Source of the DNA: Streptomyces sp. NBC_01463
Lineage (GTDB): Bacteria; Actinomycetota; Actinomycetes; Streptomycetales; Streptomycetaceae
Assembly: GCA_036227345.1 (NCBI GenBank)
Contig: CP109468.1
Span: 1,426,001 to 1,490,000, forward strand
DNA length: 64,000 bases
Direction: 5' to 3'
Shown here piece after piece: positions 24,717 to 33,063 of the stretch. Positions within the stretch are counted from its first letter, which is position 1; each line of letters starts with the position of its first letter. The position numbers were made by a program, and so were the translations under genes. The notes under the pieces were generated by a model. It saw nothing but the letters and a program-made list of their open reading frames with translations. It searched no databases and was not told the origin of the DNA.

Positions 24717-25466
24717 TCACCCGCCCGTCCGCCGCCGGAACGCCAGCAGCCGGTAGTCCGGTTCGGCTCGCCGCCGGTCGGGTTCCGGAAGCCCGGCCAG
24801 GACCCGCGCGAGCCGTTCGGCCTCCGTACCGGGCAGCACCAGGCGCGAGACGTAGTAACCGCGCCGCACACCGCGGGCGGCGCTCAGCGGGGTGCGGCCC
24901 TGTCCGTGCCCGACGAAACGAGCGCTTCCCACGACGTCGAGGCCGACGGCCGCGGCGTACTCGACGATCCGCTCGGTCCCGTCGGACGGAGTCGGCACCA
25001 GGTACGGGGCGAACGCCTCGTCGATGTCGCTGCCGACGTCGTGCGACGCGTCCTTGTCGACGGTGGTGACGAACACGCCGCCGGGCCGCAGCACCCGAGC
25101 CGCCTGGGCCACCACGGCCCGGACATCGCCCTCCCCGCGCAGCAGGTGCAGCAGCCAGACCGCCGTCACCGCGTCGACCGCGCCTTCACGCAGGGGCAGT
25201 TGGCGTGCGTCGGCGAGGACCACGTCGCCGACGCGCTGCCGGGCGACCAGGGCCATCCCGAGCGCGGCGTCGGAGCCGGTGACCCGAAGTCCGGGGCGGC
25301 CGGCGGCGATCCGCTCGGTGACCAGGCCGGTCCCGCAGCCGATGTCCAGCAGGGAGCGGGTGCTCGCCGGGATCAGGCCGAGCAGCGCGGCCGCGGCCGC
25401 CTCGGCCCGCGGCACGCCGCCGCGGCTGGCGTCGTAGGTGGCCGCCTCGTCGTTGTAGTCGAGCAT
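24717..25466 (-). CDS. Class I SAM-dependent methyltransferase
   Basis: 249 residues. LLDIGCGTGLVTERIAAGRPGLRVTGSD is motif I; VVLADARQLPLREGAVDAVTAVWLLHLL and VLRPGGVFVTTVDKD follow. The architecture is a small-molecule methyltransferase of the UbiE/Methyltransf_11 type. Two ATGs compete: 25466 has AAGG at 8 nt, while 25472 is too close to it, so I choose 25466. It is divergent from the TetR gene. Confidence 0.87.
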   Translation of the reverse strand: MLDYNDEAATYDASRGGVPRAEAAAAALLGLIPASTRSLLDIGCGTGLVTERIAAGRPGLRVTGSDAALGMALVARQRVGDVVLADARQLPLREGAVDAVTAVWLLHLLRGEGDVRAVVAQAARVLRPGGVFVTTVDKDASHDVGSDIDEAFAPYLVPTPSDGTERIVEYAAAVGLDVVGSARFVGHGQGRTPLSAARGVRRGYYVSRLVLPGTEAERLARVLAGLPEPDRRRAEPDYRLLAFRRRTGG

Positions 25467-25556
25467 GCTCATGACCTTAGAACACCGATCGTTCACGACG
25501 CGCGGCAGCGACGACGCCGACACCCGGACACCTGGTGCGCGTCATGTCTCACAGTC

Positions 25557-25613
25557 TTGTGCGCGTCACGCCTGATACCTATGATCCTGAACATGTTCAC
25601 TGAACCTGTTCAG
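25557..25613 (+). promoter_or_regulatory. Leaderless promoter of tetR with a 27-bp dyad over the start codon
   Basis: TTGTGC (25557-25562), a 17-bp spacer and TATGAT (25580-25585) predict transcription start at about 25592-25593, the A of the ATG. A near-perfect palindrome covers 25587-25613, with outer arms CTGAAC and GTTCAG and inner GTTCA/TGAAC units. It overlaps the start codon and first codons. Its position implies that the TetR protein binds here to repress itself and the DoxX gene. Confidence 0.65.
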
Positions 25614-26225
25614 TCAAGGGCGACGCAACGGGAGGCGACACGGCGCAAGGTACTGGCATCGGCCGAACGCCTCTTCCGTGAGCAGGGGTTCGGCGCCAGC
25701 ACGATCCGGCAGATCGCCACTGACGCCGAGGTGAGCACGGGCACCGTCATGTCGGTCGGCGACAAGGACGCACTGCTCGTCGCCATCTTCGACACCTGGA
25801 TCGCCGCCGTGCACCACGGCCGCGAGGACGCGGCCGGGCCCGGCGACGTGACACCGCTGTCCCCGGCCGCGGCGGCCCAGGCGGTGCTGGATCTCGTCGA
25901 ACCCTTCCTCACCTACTTCGCCCTCGACCTCGACCTGTCCCGTGAGTACGCCGCCGTCATCGTCCGCGGCAGCCACGACTCCGAGGTCTTCCGGGCTCTC
26001 GCCCTGGCCCTGCTCACCGAACTGGAGACCCTGCTGGCCCGCACTCCGCTCTCCGCCACCGAGGCGGGGGCCGGCGCGCGCACCATCTACTTCAGCTACC
26101 TGGGCATCCTCATGACCATCGGCAACGGGGCCCTCGACCGGCAGACCGCGCTCGCAGGGTTCCGGGAAGTCATCCATTTCGTCGTCCGCCCCACAGGCGT
26201 CAACCACCAAGGAGTTCAACCATGA
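25593..26225 (+). CDS. TetR family transcriptional regulator
   Basis: 210 residues. The N-terminal helix-turn-helix is ATRRKVLASAERLFREQGFGASTIRQIATDAEVSTGTVMSVGDKDALL; the C-terminal ligand domain is all helical. ATG 25593 fits the predicted leaderless transcript; an in-frame ATG at 25581 lies inside the -10 box and is unlikely. The stop overlaps the start of a small membrane-protein gene (ATGA). It most likely represses that gene, and possibly the divergent methyltransferase. Confidence 0.93.
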   Translation: MFTEPVQSRATQREATRRKVLASAERLFREQGFGASTIRQIATDAEVSTGTVMSVGDKDALLVAIFDTWIAAVHHGREDAAGPGDVTPLSPAAAAQAVLDLVEPFLTYFALDLDLSREYAAVIVRGSHDSEVFRALALALLTELETLLARTPLSATEAGAGARTIYFSYLGILMTIGNGALDRQTALAGFREVIHFVVRPTGVNHQGVQP

Positions 26226-26587
26226 TCAGCACTCCCGACCCGTGGTGGCCCACCGCACTGCTCGCCGTCGCGCTCTTCTCCGACGCGCTCATGTCGGTGC
26301 GTCCCCCGGTGTTCATCCAGAAGTGCCTGGACGGGGTGAACTTCCCCCGCGACTGGTGGTGGACGCTCGTCGTCATCAAGTTCCTGGCGGCAGCCGGACT
26401 CGTCGCCGGACTCCGCTACGACGGGGTCGCCATGACGACCAACCTCGCGGTGATCGCCTACTTCCTGTGCGCCGCCTACGCCCACTACCGGGCGCGGTTC
26501 CTCAAGCAGGAGTTCTGGCTGAACTGCCTCGGCATGCTCGTCCTGTCGACGGCCGTCCTGTTCCTGTCCCACACCTCGGCGCTCTGA
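26222..26587 (+). CDS. DoxX-like small membrane protein
   Basis: 121 residues with four hydrophobic segments (about 10-27, 46-65, 68-87 and 98-118) and the DoxX-like core WWWTLVVIKFLAAAGLVAGL. The family's molecular role is poorly known. Four-base overlap with the TetR stop shows co-translation, so it is the probable output of that regulator. Confidence 0.83.
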   Translation: MISTPDPWWPTALLAVALFSDALMSVRPPVFIQKCLDGVNFPRDWWWTLVVIKFLAAAGLVAGLRYDGVAMTTNLAVIAYFLCAAYAHYRARFLKQEFWLNCLGMLVLSTAVLFLSHTSAL

Positions 26588-26612
26588 CGGGAAGCGAAAC
26601 ACCCGGTCACGA

Positions 26613-26651
26613 TTGCCAGCGGGCCAACGGGGCCATAACTTGCGGTTATGG
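26613..26651 (+). promoter_or_regulatory. Leaderless promoter of the second lysR with operator over its start
   Basis: TTGCCA (26613-26618), a 17-bp spacer and TAACTT (26636-26641) put the transcription start at ATG 26648. CCATAAC (26633-26639) and GTTATGG (26645-26651) form a perfect 7-bp inverted repeat with a 5-bp spacer. It contains the LysR-type T-N11-A pattern and spans the start codon. Confidence 0.6.
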
Positions 26652-27610
26652 AGCTGGAGTTGCGCCATCTGCGAACCGTACGTGCCATCGCCGACACCGG
26701 GAGCCTCACCAAGGCGGCCGCCGCTCTCGGGCTCGCCCAGCCCGCCCTGAGCGCACAACTGCGCCGGATCGAGAAGGCGTTGGGCGGCTCGCTGTTCGAC
26801 CGGGACCACACGGGTGCCCGGCCGACACTCCTGGGCGAGCTGGTGCTGGAGCGGGCGCGGGTGGTGCTGCCCGCCGTCAGCGAACTCCAGCAGGAGGCGG
26901 TGCGCTTCGCCAACGCGTTCGGGACGATGGAGCGGTTCCGGCTGGGAGGTACGCACGGACCGCTGCTCGGAGGGCTCGTCGACCGGCTGGCCGCTGCGCA
27001 CCCGGCCGCACCCGTTTCCACGTACACCTCCTGGTCGGTGGCCGAGCTGGCGTCCCAACTCGTCGACGGACGACTCGACTTCGCCCTGATCGGTGCGTGC
27101 GGCGAGAGTCCGCCGCCGGTGGCCGACCGACTGGAATGGCAGGTCATCGGGATCGATCCGGTGTTCGTGATGCTGCCGGAGACCCATCCGCTGGCCGGGG
27201 AGGACGAACTGGAGCTCTCCGCGCTGGCGGACGAGTGCTGGGCGGACGTGCCCGGCGACGGCTGCTTCGCGGACTGCTTCGTGGCCGCCTGTGCGCGGGC
27301 CGGGTTCAGCCCTGTGTCGGTGTACGAGACGGACACGGTGTCCGTCGTCCATCTGGTGCAGGTGGGGCGCGCGGTCGGCCTGTGCCGGGCGACGTTCCCG
27401 CCGACGCCGGGCGTGGTGACGCGGCCGGTCACCGGTTCGCCGCTCAGCTGGCGCCATCTGCTGGGCTGGCACCCTCGTTCGGCGGCCGCCTCGGCGGCGG
27501 CCGGAGCGGTGAGCGGACACACCCGGGCGGCGTACGCCCAGGCGGTGGCGCGCAGCGACAGCTACACGCGCTGGCTCGCCGCGCACCCCCGGTTCGGCGC
27601 CGCACCCTGA
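26648..27610 (+). CDS. LysR family transcriptional regulator
   Basis: 320 residues. The N-terminal HTH is LRTVRAIADTGSLTKAAAALGLAQPALSAQLRRIEKALGG, followed by the LysR effector domain (FRLGGTHGPLLGGLVDRLAAAHP). The absence of a ribosome site fits a leaderless mRNA. No divergent partner adjoins it; DoxX lies upstream on the same strand, so targets are unclear beyond autoregulation. Confidence 0.92.
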   Translation: MELELRHLRTVRAIADTGSLTKAAAALGLAQPALSAQLRRIEKALGGSLFDRDHTGARPTLLGELVLERARVVLPAVSELQQEAVRFANAFGTMERFRLGGTHGPLLGGLVDRLAAAHPAAPVSTYTSWSVAELASQLVDGRLDFALIGACGESPPPVADRLEWQVIGIDPVFVMLPETHPLAGEDELELSALADECWADVPGDGCFADCFVAACARAGFSPVSVYETDTVSVVHLVQVGRAVGLCRATFPPTPGVVTRPVTGSPLSWRHLLGWHPRSAAASAAAGAVSGHTRAAYAQAVARSDSYTRWLAAHPRFGAAP

Positions 27611-27654
27611 AGTGAGAGACCGTCATGAGCCGTGCCCCGAAGGTGGGATCCGGG

Positions 27655-27960
27655 CTACTCGGCCCCGTGGCCCGGTGCGACGGCCGCGATCCTGGCGGCC
27701 AGGGCCAGGTCCTTCGCGGTGACCTTCCCGCCCGCGTCGTGGGAGTTCACGGACAGCGCGACGGTGTTGTAGCCGAGCGTCAGATCGGAGTGGTGGTCGA
27801 GCTCGTCCTGGATCCGGGCGACGTGCACGGTGAGGCCGGCGGCGGCGAAGTGCGACGGGAGTCGGTAGGTGCAGGTGATCCGGTCCCCTTCCAGGGTCCA
27901 GCCGGGCAGCTCGCGCAGCCCGTCCTCGATCTCGTTCTGCGACAGCGGTGCGGCGGGCAT
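27655..27960 (-). CDS. 4a-hydroxytetrahydrobiopterin dehydratase (pterin carbinolamine dehydratase)
   Basis: 101 residues, the standard length. The active-site motif appears as DELDHHSDLTLGYNTV (HHxxL), preceded by LPGWTLEGDRITCTYRLPSHFAAAGL. It dehydrates 4a-hydroxytetrahydrobiopterin to quinonoid dihydropterin, normally after aromatic amino acid hydroxylation. No hydroxylase gene is adjacent. It is divergent from an XRE-type regulator with 61 bp between starts. Confidence 0.93.
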   Translation of the reverse strand: MPAAPLSQNEIEDGLRELPGWTLEGDRITCTYRLPSHFAAAGLTVHVARIQDELDHHSDLTLGYNTVALSVNSHDAGGKVTAKDLALAARIAAVAPGHGAE

Positions 27961-28009
27961 ACGACGGCTCCTTCGGTAGGTCCTCGCTGGTCGACGATGC
28001 CGGTGACGT

Positions 28010-28021
28010 TACGGTCTCCGT
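28010..28021 (+). promoter_or_regulatory. -10 box of a probable leaderless XRE regulator gene
   Basis: TACGGT (28010-28015) lies 6 nt before ATG 28022 and no ribosome site is present. No good -35 is seen at 17-18 bp, so an activator may be needed. Confidence 0.35.
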
Positions 28022-28831
28022 ATGACAACTGTCGCGCTTGACACGGGGGTAGGGCCGCTGCTGCGCAGCTGGCGGGAGCGTCGCCGGATCAGTCAGCTGG
28101 AGCTGGCGCTGCGGGCCGACTCCTCGGCCCGGCACGTCTCGTTCATCGAGACGGGCCGCTCCCGTCCCAGCGAGGAGATGGTCCTGCGGCTGGCCGAGCA
28201 CCTGGATGTGCCCGTACGGGAGCGCAACGCCCTGCTGGTCGTCGCCGGGTACGCCCCGCGCTACACGGAGACCTCACTCGACGACCCGGCGATGGGGGCG
28301 CTGCGCGAGGGCCTGGACCGGCTGCTCCAGGGGTACGACCCGTACCCGGCGTTCGTCGTCGACGGCCTCTACACCGTGGTGGCGGCCAATCGGGGGATGA
28401 CCCGGATGCTGGACGGGGTGGCGGACCATCTGCTGACGCCGCCGCTGAACGCCATGCGGCTCACCCTGCACCCGGAGGGGCTCGCGCCGCGGATCCGCAA
28501 TCTGCGGGAGTGGCGGGCCGATCTGCTGGCCCAGATGGAGCGTCAGATCGCGCTGGTCCGTTCGGCGGAGCTGCGTGAGCTGTACGAGGAGGTGGCGGGC
28601 TATCCGGTGGCGGCGGAGCCGGGCGATGACGGGGCCTGGGCCGCGCCCTCGTCCTCCGTACCGTTCGCACTGCCCCTGGTGATCGAGCACGGCGGGGAGG
28701 TGCTCTCCTTCGTCGCGTCCATCGCGACGTTCAACACCCCGATGGACGTGACGGTGGCGGAGCTGGCGATCGAGACACTGCTGCCGGCCGACGCGCCCAC
28801 TGCCGCGTATCTGCGGTCGCTCGCTTCCTGA
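28022..28831 (+). CDS. XRE family regulator with MmyB-like ligand-binding domain
   Basis: 269 residues. An N-terminal XRE helix-turn-helix (LLRSWRERRRISQLELALRADSSARHVSFIETGRSRPSEEMVLRLAEHL) is joined to a MmyB-like (MLTR) ligand-binding domain (YPAFVVDGLYTVVAANRGM, NAMRLTLHPEGLAPRIRNLREWRADLL). In actinomycetes such proteins often regulate an adjacent oxidoreductase. Here the divergent neighbour is the pterin dehydratase, with no dehydrogenase nearby. Confidence 0.92.
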   Translation: MTTVALDTGVGPLLRSWRERRRISQLELALRADSSARHVSFIETGRSRPSEEMVLRLAEHLDVPVRERNALLVVAGYAPRYTETSLDDPAMGALREGLDRLLQGYDPYPAFVVDGLYTVVAANRGMTRMLDGVADHLLTPPLNAMRLTLHPEGLAPRIRNLREWRADLLAQMERQIALVRSAELRELYEEVAGYPVAAEPGDDGAWAAPSSSVPFALPLVIEHGGEVLSFVASIATFNTPMDVTVAELAIETLLPADAPTAAYLRSLAS

Positions 28832-28840
28832 CGACAGGCC

Positions 28841-28904
28841 GCGTCGCGCGCGCCGCCCGCCCGCCCGCCCGCCCGCATGAGGGGACGGGCGGCCCGCGCG
28901 ACGC
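28841..28904. terminator. Long hairpin between XRE and secDF genes with a GCCC microsatellite in its loop
   Basis: Arms 28841-28859 and 28886-28904 pair at 18 of 19 positions. The 26-nt loop consists largely of a tetranucleotide run of GCCC units. It lies after the XRE stop and, with the next hairpin, separates two converging genes. Confidence 0.6.
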
Positions 28905-28935
28905 CCCCACACCACCCTCGTACGGCGTGGGGGCG
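28902..28935 (-). terminator. Hairpin terminator of secDF
   Basis: CGCCCCCAC (28902-28910) and GTGGGGGCG (28927-28935) form a perfect 9-bp stem with a 16-nt loop, 12 nt past the secDF stop. It shares three bases with the neighbouring hairpin, so the two structures may be alternatives. Confidence 0.55.
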
Positions 28936-28947
28936 ACGGCTGCGCGG

Positions 28948-31230
28948 CTACACGCGCGCCCCGTTGTCGTGCGGGTCGCGGCGCCCGGCCCCGGACCTGC
29001 CGCGCGGGGCCCTGATCCGGGCGGGCGGCGGGGCCTTGCTGCCGCGCTCCAGCACGAGCGCGGCCGGGACGGCGGTCATGACGGAGGAGTACGTCCCGAC
29101 GACGATGCCGATCAGCAGGGCGAGGGCGAAGTCCGCGAGGGAGTCGCCGCCCAGCACCGCCAGCGCGGTGAGGATGAACAGGGCCCCCATTCCGGTGTTG
29201 ACGGTTCGGGGCACGGTCTGGAGTACGGCCCGGTTCGCCACATCGGCGAGTGGTTCGCTGCGGGCCCTGGCCCACAGCTCCCTGACGCGGTCGAAGACGA
29301 CGACCGAGTCGTTGACGGAGTACCCGATCACGGTGAGGAGCGCGGCCAGGAAGATGCCGTCGACGGTGCGTCCCAGCCAGGCGAAGGCGCCGACCAGGAT
29401 GATCACGTCGTGGACGAGCGCCCCGACCGAGGCCACGGCGAACGTCCAACGGAACCGGATCGCCAGATAGCCCAGCTGGACGAGTACGGCGATGGCCAGG
29501 GCGATCAGGGCGTTGCGCCGCAACTCGTCGCCGAGGCTGGGGCCGATGAGTTCGTCCCGGACCTTGCTGGTCTCGCCGCCCACCTCGGCGAGGGCTGCGC
29601 GCAGCGTGTGTTCGCCGTCGTTGTCGAGGTCCCCGGTCCGGACCGAGATGTCACCGGCGCCCGCCGTGGTGACCTCGGCGTCGGCGAAGCCCGCACCGGC
29701 CAGCGCGGTGCGCGCGGTCTCCACGTCGACGGGGCGGCTGGTCGCGTACTCGACGAGCCGGCCGCCGGTGAACTCGACGCCCGGGCTGACGCCCCGCACC
29801 ACGATGCCCGCGACCGCCACCGCAATGAGGGCCGCGGAGATCAGCAGCCAGCGGCGGGGCGAGCGCATCAACCGGGGATCGCGGCGGGCGATCCAGGTCC
29901 GCACCCGGCCGGGGCTCGCGATGCCGTTGACCCCCCGGTAGTCGCTGACGAACCGGGAACGGGCGGCCGTCTCGGTGAGCGCGCGGGCGATGACGAGTGC
30001 GGAGAACATCGACGCGAGTACGCCGATGCCGAGCGTCACACCGAAGCCCTTGACGGGTCCCGAGCCGAGGAAGAAGAGCAGTCCGGCCGCGATGAGCGTC
30101 GTCACGTTGGAGTCCGCGACGGCGCTCCAGGCGTGCCGGAACCCGGCGGTGAGCGAGGTGCGCAGGGACCGGCCCGGACGCAGCGCGTACTCCTCCCGGG
30201 CCCGTTCGAAGACGAGTACGTTCGCGTCGACCGCCATCCCGATGGCGAGGACGAACCCGGCGAGTCCCGGCAGGGTGAGGGTGACGCCGAGGGCGACGAG
30301 TGCCGCGTACGAGATGACTCCGTAGGCGGCGAGGGCCACCGCGGCGAGGGCACCGAAGAGCCGGTAGACGACGGTGATGAACAGGGCCGTGGCCGCGGCG
30401 CCGATGAGGGCGGCCCGGGCGCTGGCGTCGATGGCCGCGGCCCCGAGCGTCGGTCCGACCGTCCGCTGCTCGACGATCTCGACGGGCACGGGCAGCGCAC
30501 CGCCCTGGATCAGCAGGGCGAGTTCGCGGGCCTCGTCCGCGGCGAAGGAGCCGGTGATCTGCGTGGAACCGGAGGGCAGGCCGGTGCCGCAGGCGACGGT
30601 CGGGGAGACCTGTGGCGAGGAGATCACCTGCTGGTCGAGGACGATGGCGACCCGGCGCCGCTCGTCCTGGACGGGATGGCAGGCCGCCTCCCCGGTCAGC
30701 CGGGTCCAGTCCCGTCCGGCGTCCTTGTGGAAGTCGAGGGAGACGGTCCAGCCGGCGCCCTGCTGGGCGTCGAACGCGGCGGTCGCCTCCTTGACGCCCG
30801 CGCCGGAGAGGGCGGCGGGGCCGAGGGCGAGGGCGCGGCCCTGCTCGTCGGGGAGCGTCGGCCCGCCGCCGCTCGTGCCGGGTGCCCGGACCGCGTGGAA
30901 GGTGAGCTGGGCGGTGCGGCCGATGACCTCGGCGGCCTCGCGGGGGTCCTGGACGTCCGGGAGTTCGACGATGATCCGGTCCTCGCCGGACCGGGTCAGG
31001 GTCGGCTCCGTGACCCCGAGCGAGTCGATGCGCTTGCGCAGCACCTCCAGGGTGCGGTCGGTGCTCTCCCGGTCCGCCTTCGCGGTGCCGGAGTCCTCGG
31101 CCTGCAGCACCATGCGGGTGCCGCCCTGGAGATCGAGGCCGAGTCTGGGGGACATGGTCAGCGTGATGAGCACGGAGACGAGCAGTACGGCCGCGGCCAG
31201 AACCGCCCGCACCGTGGTGGCGCGGGTCAT
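28948..31230 (-). CDS. secDF: Fused protein translocase subunit SecDF
   Basis: 760 residues carrying both SecD and SecF. The SecD half has LGLDLQGGTRMVLQ near the N-terminus, the exported P1 domain and AIGMAVDANVLVFERAREE. The SecF half starts near GVSPGVEFTGGRLVEYAT and has IGYSVNDSVVVFDRVRE. Twelve membrane helices are expected. It uses the proton gradient to pull proteins released by SecYEG. Streptomyces usually also has separate secD and secF genes, so this is probably a second copy. ATG 31230 has GGAGGA at 7 nt. It lies 56 nt after a secreted-protein gene. Confidence 0.92.
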   Translation of the reverse strand: MTRATTVRAVLAAAVLLVSVLITLTMSPRLGLDLQGGTRMVLQAEDSGTAKADRESTDRTLEVLRKRIDSLGVTEPTLTRSGEDRIIVELPDVQDPREAAEVIGRTAQLTFHAVRAPGTSGGGPTLPDEQGRALALGPAALSGAGVKEATAAFDAQQGAGWTVSLDFHKDAGRDWTRLTGEAACHPVQDERRRVAIVLDQQVISSPQVSPTVACGTGLPSGSTQITGSFAADEARELALLIQGGALPVPVEIVEQRTVGPTLGAAAIDASARAALIGAAATALFITVVYRLFGALAAVALAAYGVISYAALVALGVTLTLPGLAGFVLAIGMAVDANVLVFERAREEYALRPGRSLRTSLTAGFRHAWSAVADSNVTTLIAAGLLFFLGSGPVKGFGVTLGIGVLASMFSALVIARALTETAARSRFVSDYRGVNGIASPGRVRTWIARRDPRLMRSPRRWLLISAALIAVAVAGIVVRGVSPGVEFTGGRLVEYATSRPVDVETARTALAGAGFADAEVTTAGAGDISVRTGDLDNDGEHTLRAALAEVGGETSKVRDELIGPSLGDELRRNALIALAIAVLVQLGYLAIRFRWTFAVASVGALVHDVIILVGAFAWLGRTVDGIFLAALLTVIGYSVNDSVVVFDRVRELWARARSEPLADVANRAVLQTVPRTVNTGMGALFILTALAVLGGDSLADFALALLIGIVVGTYSSVMTAVPAALVLERGSKAPPPARIRAPRGRSGAGRRDPHDNGARV

Positions 31231-31286
31231 GCGTGTTTCCTCCGAGGGGTGCCGGGCGGCCGCCGCCCCGGACGGCCCGACGGGCT

Positions 31287-31916
31287 CTAGGGAGGCGGGA
31301 CCGGCCCGGCGGGATTGAGGGGCGGGACCTGTTGTGGCAGGTCCCCCGGCCGGTGGACGGCCGCCCTCGGAGGCCCTCGCACCCCGGGGAGCGCGGCACG
31401 GAAGCGGTCGGCGGCCGCGGCGGGTGCGGCGACGGCGGGCCCGGGGACGGGAGGCGGAAGCGGGATGCCGGGCGGGGAGGGCGGCAGGGTGCCGGTGCCC
31501 GGCGGCGGAAGGTGCTGCGGGGGACGGGGGTGTTCCGGCGCGGCCCACGGCTGGGGCGCCGCCGCCGGTCCGGCGCGGTGGACTCCGGCGGCGGTGGCCG
31601 CACCGGTGCGGCGGACGGTCCGGCTGTCACGGTCGCTCCGCGAGCGGCCGGCGGAGGGACGCACGGACCGGTCGGCGTGCTGGGCGGTCGCCGGGGTGCC
31701 GGTCCGGTCGCCGGCGAGGTGCGCGGGGCCGGCCGGTGAACGGGCGGGGATTCCGGCTCCCGCGGCGGCGGGTGCGCCGCCCGCGACGGTGAGGACGGCG
31801 AGGAGCAGGGCGGCGAGGAACTGCCGTGCGGCCGCCACGCGTCCGCGGTGTGCCGGGGTGTCCGGCAGGCCCCGGGGAGACGCGTTCCCCCGGGGCGGCC
31901 CCGGGAGGGCGGTCAC
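31287..31916 (-). CDS. Putative secreted proline-rich protein
   Basis: 209 residues, family not recognised. After about 27 residues comes a Sec-type signal peptide (FLAALLLAVLTVAGGAPAAAGA) with an Ala-x-Ala cleavage region; the mature part is low complexity, rich in Pro, Ala, Arg and Gly. I accept it because its GTG (31916) overlaps the stop of the actin-like gene (GTGA) and the same strand continues into secDF. The composition makes the frame hard to verify. It may be a cell-wall-associated protein delivered with help from SecDF. Confidence 0.55.
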   Translation of the reverse strand: MTALPGPPRGNASPRGLPDTPAHRGRVAAARQFLAALLLAVLTVAGGAPAAAGAGIPARSPAGPAHLAGDRTGTPATAQHADRSVRPSAGRSRSDRDSRTVRRTGAATAAGVHRAGPAAAPQPWAAPEHPRPPQHLPPPGTGTLPPSPPGIPLPPPVPGPAVAAPAAAADRFRAALPGVRGPPRAAVHRPGDLPQQVPPLNPAGPVPPP

Positions 31917-32743
31917 CCGGATCGGCCGGGCGGGACCGGTGCGACCGTGGCGTGGCGGAGCACGGAGCCGAGGATCAGCCCGGCACCGCGCACCACCGTG
32001 GTCGCGGGGTCGTCCGTGAGCCGGACCGGCACGCCGAGGCGGACCGCGATCCGGTTGGTGACGTCCGGGCGCAGCGCACCGCCTCCGGCGAGCAACGGGC
32101 CTCTGCGCAGGGCTCCGAGGAGTGCGCCGTGCCGGTCCTGGTGCCACATGTCCATGACCATGTCCAGGACGGTCCGGACGACGGCGGTGGGGGCCTCGCC
32201 GGGTTCCAGGTCGCTGATCCCGGTCTCGGCCAGGCGGGCGTCCCGGACCATGCCGTCGACGAGGAGGGTGGCCTCGGTCAGCTCGGCCCCGATGTCGACG
32301 ACGAGGAGCGGGCCGCCGTCCTGCGGTCCGCCACAGGCGGCGGCCGCCCTGGCGCTGTCCAGGACGATGACGCTCGACGGACCGAGCGCGCGGAGCATGT
32401 CCCGTGCGGCGGTGCGGTGTTCGGACCCGGCGAGGACCGGGTGGCTGAGGACGATGACCGTGTCGCCGCGGTCGGCGCCGAGGGCCGTGTCGGCGATCCT
32501 GCCGAGCATCCGGCCGCAGGACTCCGCGTCGACGATGCGTCCGCGCCGGACCGGGCGGGTCGCGTGCCCGTCCGCACCGGCCGGACCGGCTCCGGTGTCG
32601 GCGACGAGACCCTGTCCGGGGACCCAGGCGCGGGTGCGTGAGCTGCCGAGGTCGAGGGCGAGCCCGCGGGTGACACCCTCGTGCCGCGCGTGCTGCCGGT
32701 GACCGGAGCGAACGTGCCGCTGTCCGTCGCGCAAAGAACGCAT
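31913..32743 (-). CDS. Short MreB/Hsp70-like actin-fold ATPase
   Basis: 276 residues. Actin-family nucleotide motifs are visible: phosphate-1 GLALDLGSSRTRAW (about 26-39), phosphate-2 LLVVDIGAELTEATLLVDG and adenosine loop LLAGGGALRPDV. At 276 residues it is shorter than MreB (about 340), suggesting loss of part of the fold. Streptomyces coelicolor is known to have a third, shortened MreB-like protein; this may be its counterpart. ATG 32743 is preceded by GAGGGG. It is the first gene of a probable operon with a secreted Pro-rich protein and SecDF. Confidence 0.78.
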   Translation of the reverse strand: MRSLRDGQRHVRSGHRQHARHEGVTRGLALDLGSSRTRAWVPGQGLVADTGAGPAGADGHATRPVRRGRIVDAESCGRMLGRIADTALGADRGDTVIVLSHPVLAGSEHRTAARDMLRALGPSSVIVLDSARAAAACGGPQDGGPLLVVDIGAELTEATLLVDGMVRDARLAETGISDLEPGEAPTAVVRTVLDMVMDMWHQDRHGALLGALRRGPLLAGGGALRPDVTNRIAVRLGVPVRLTDDPATTVVRGAGLILGSVLRHATVAPVPPGRSG

Positions 32744-33063
32744 CGCCCCTCACCCCCGGCCCGCTGACGCGGCCGTTCACACACCCAGTGACCCGCTGAT
32801 AGCGAGGCCTGGCCGAACCCTCACTATGCAATAGGGAGGCAAAGAAAGCCACTCCCAGGCGAAATCGAAGGGAGCGGATACCTCCACGAGGAACCGGCCG
32901 CTCACCGACGGCCCGCGCTCGCGCGAAGAACCGCGAACGGCACCCCGCGTTGGGGGCTTCCGGCGCCGGGAGAACCCACGCCGGACGGACGCCGTGCCGT
33001 GCGCGCCCGTACCGCCGGACGCCCGGGGGCCGGTGCACCCCTCCCGCGTCCGGCGGTCCGCGG
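32744..33063 (-). other. Gene-free region upstream of the actin-like gene
   Basis: 320 bases. The stretch 32797-32880 is clearly less GC-rich than its surroundings and includes CTATGCAATAGGGAGG, so it likely contains the promoter of the mreB-like/secDF unit. TTGCAT (minus, 32831-32826) is a possible -35, but no -10 at good spacing was found. A frame of 96 codons here overlaps the ligase stop and lacks coding character. Confidence 0.4.

Noticed and set aside
28927..31290. 787-codon plus frame
   Set aside because: Antisense to secDF; Asp/Gly/Arg/Glu low complexity.
31917..33038. N-terminal extension of the secreted Pro-rich protein frame
   Set aside because: Overlaps the actin-like gene in another frame. 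The GTG at 31916 with GTGA overlap gives a signal-peptide start.
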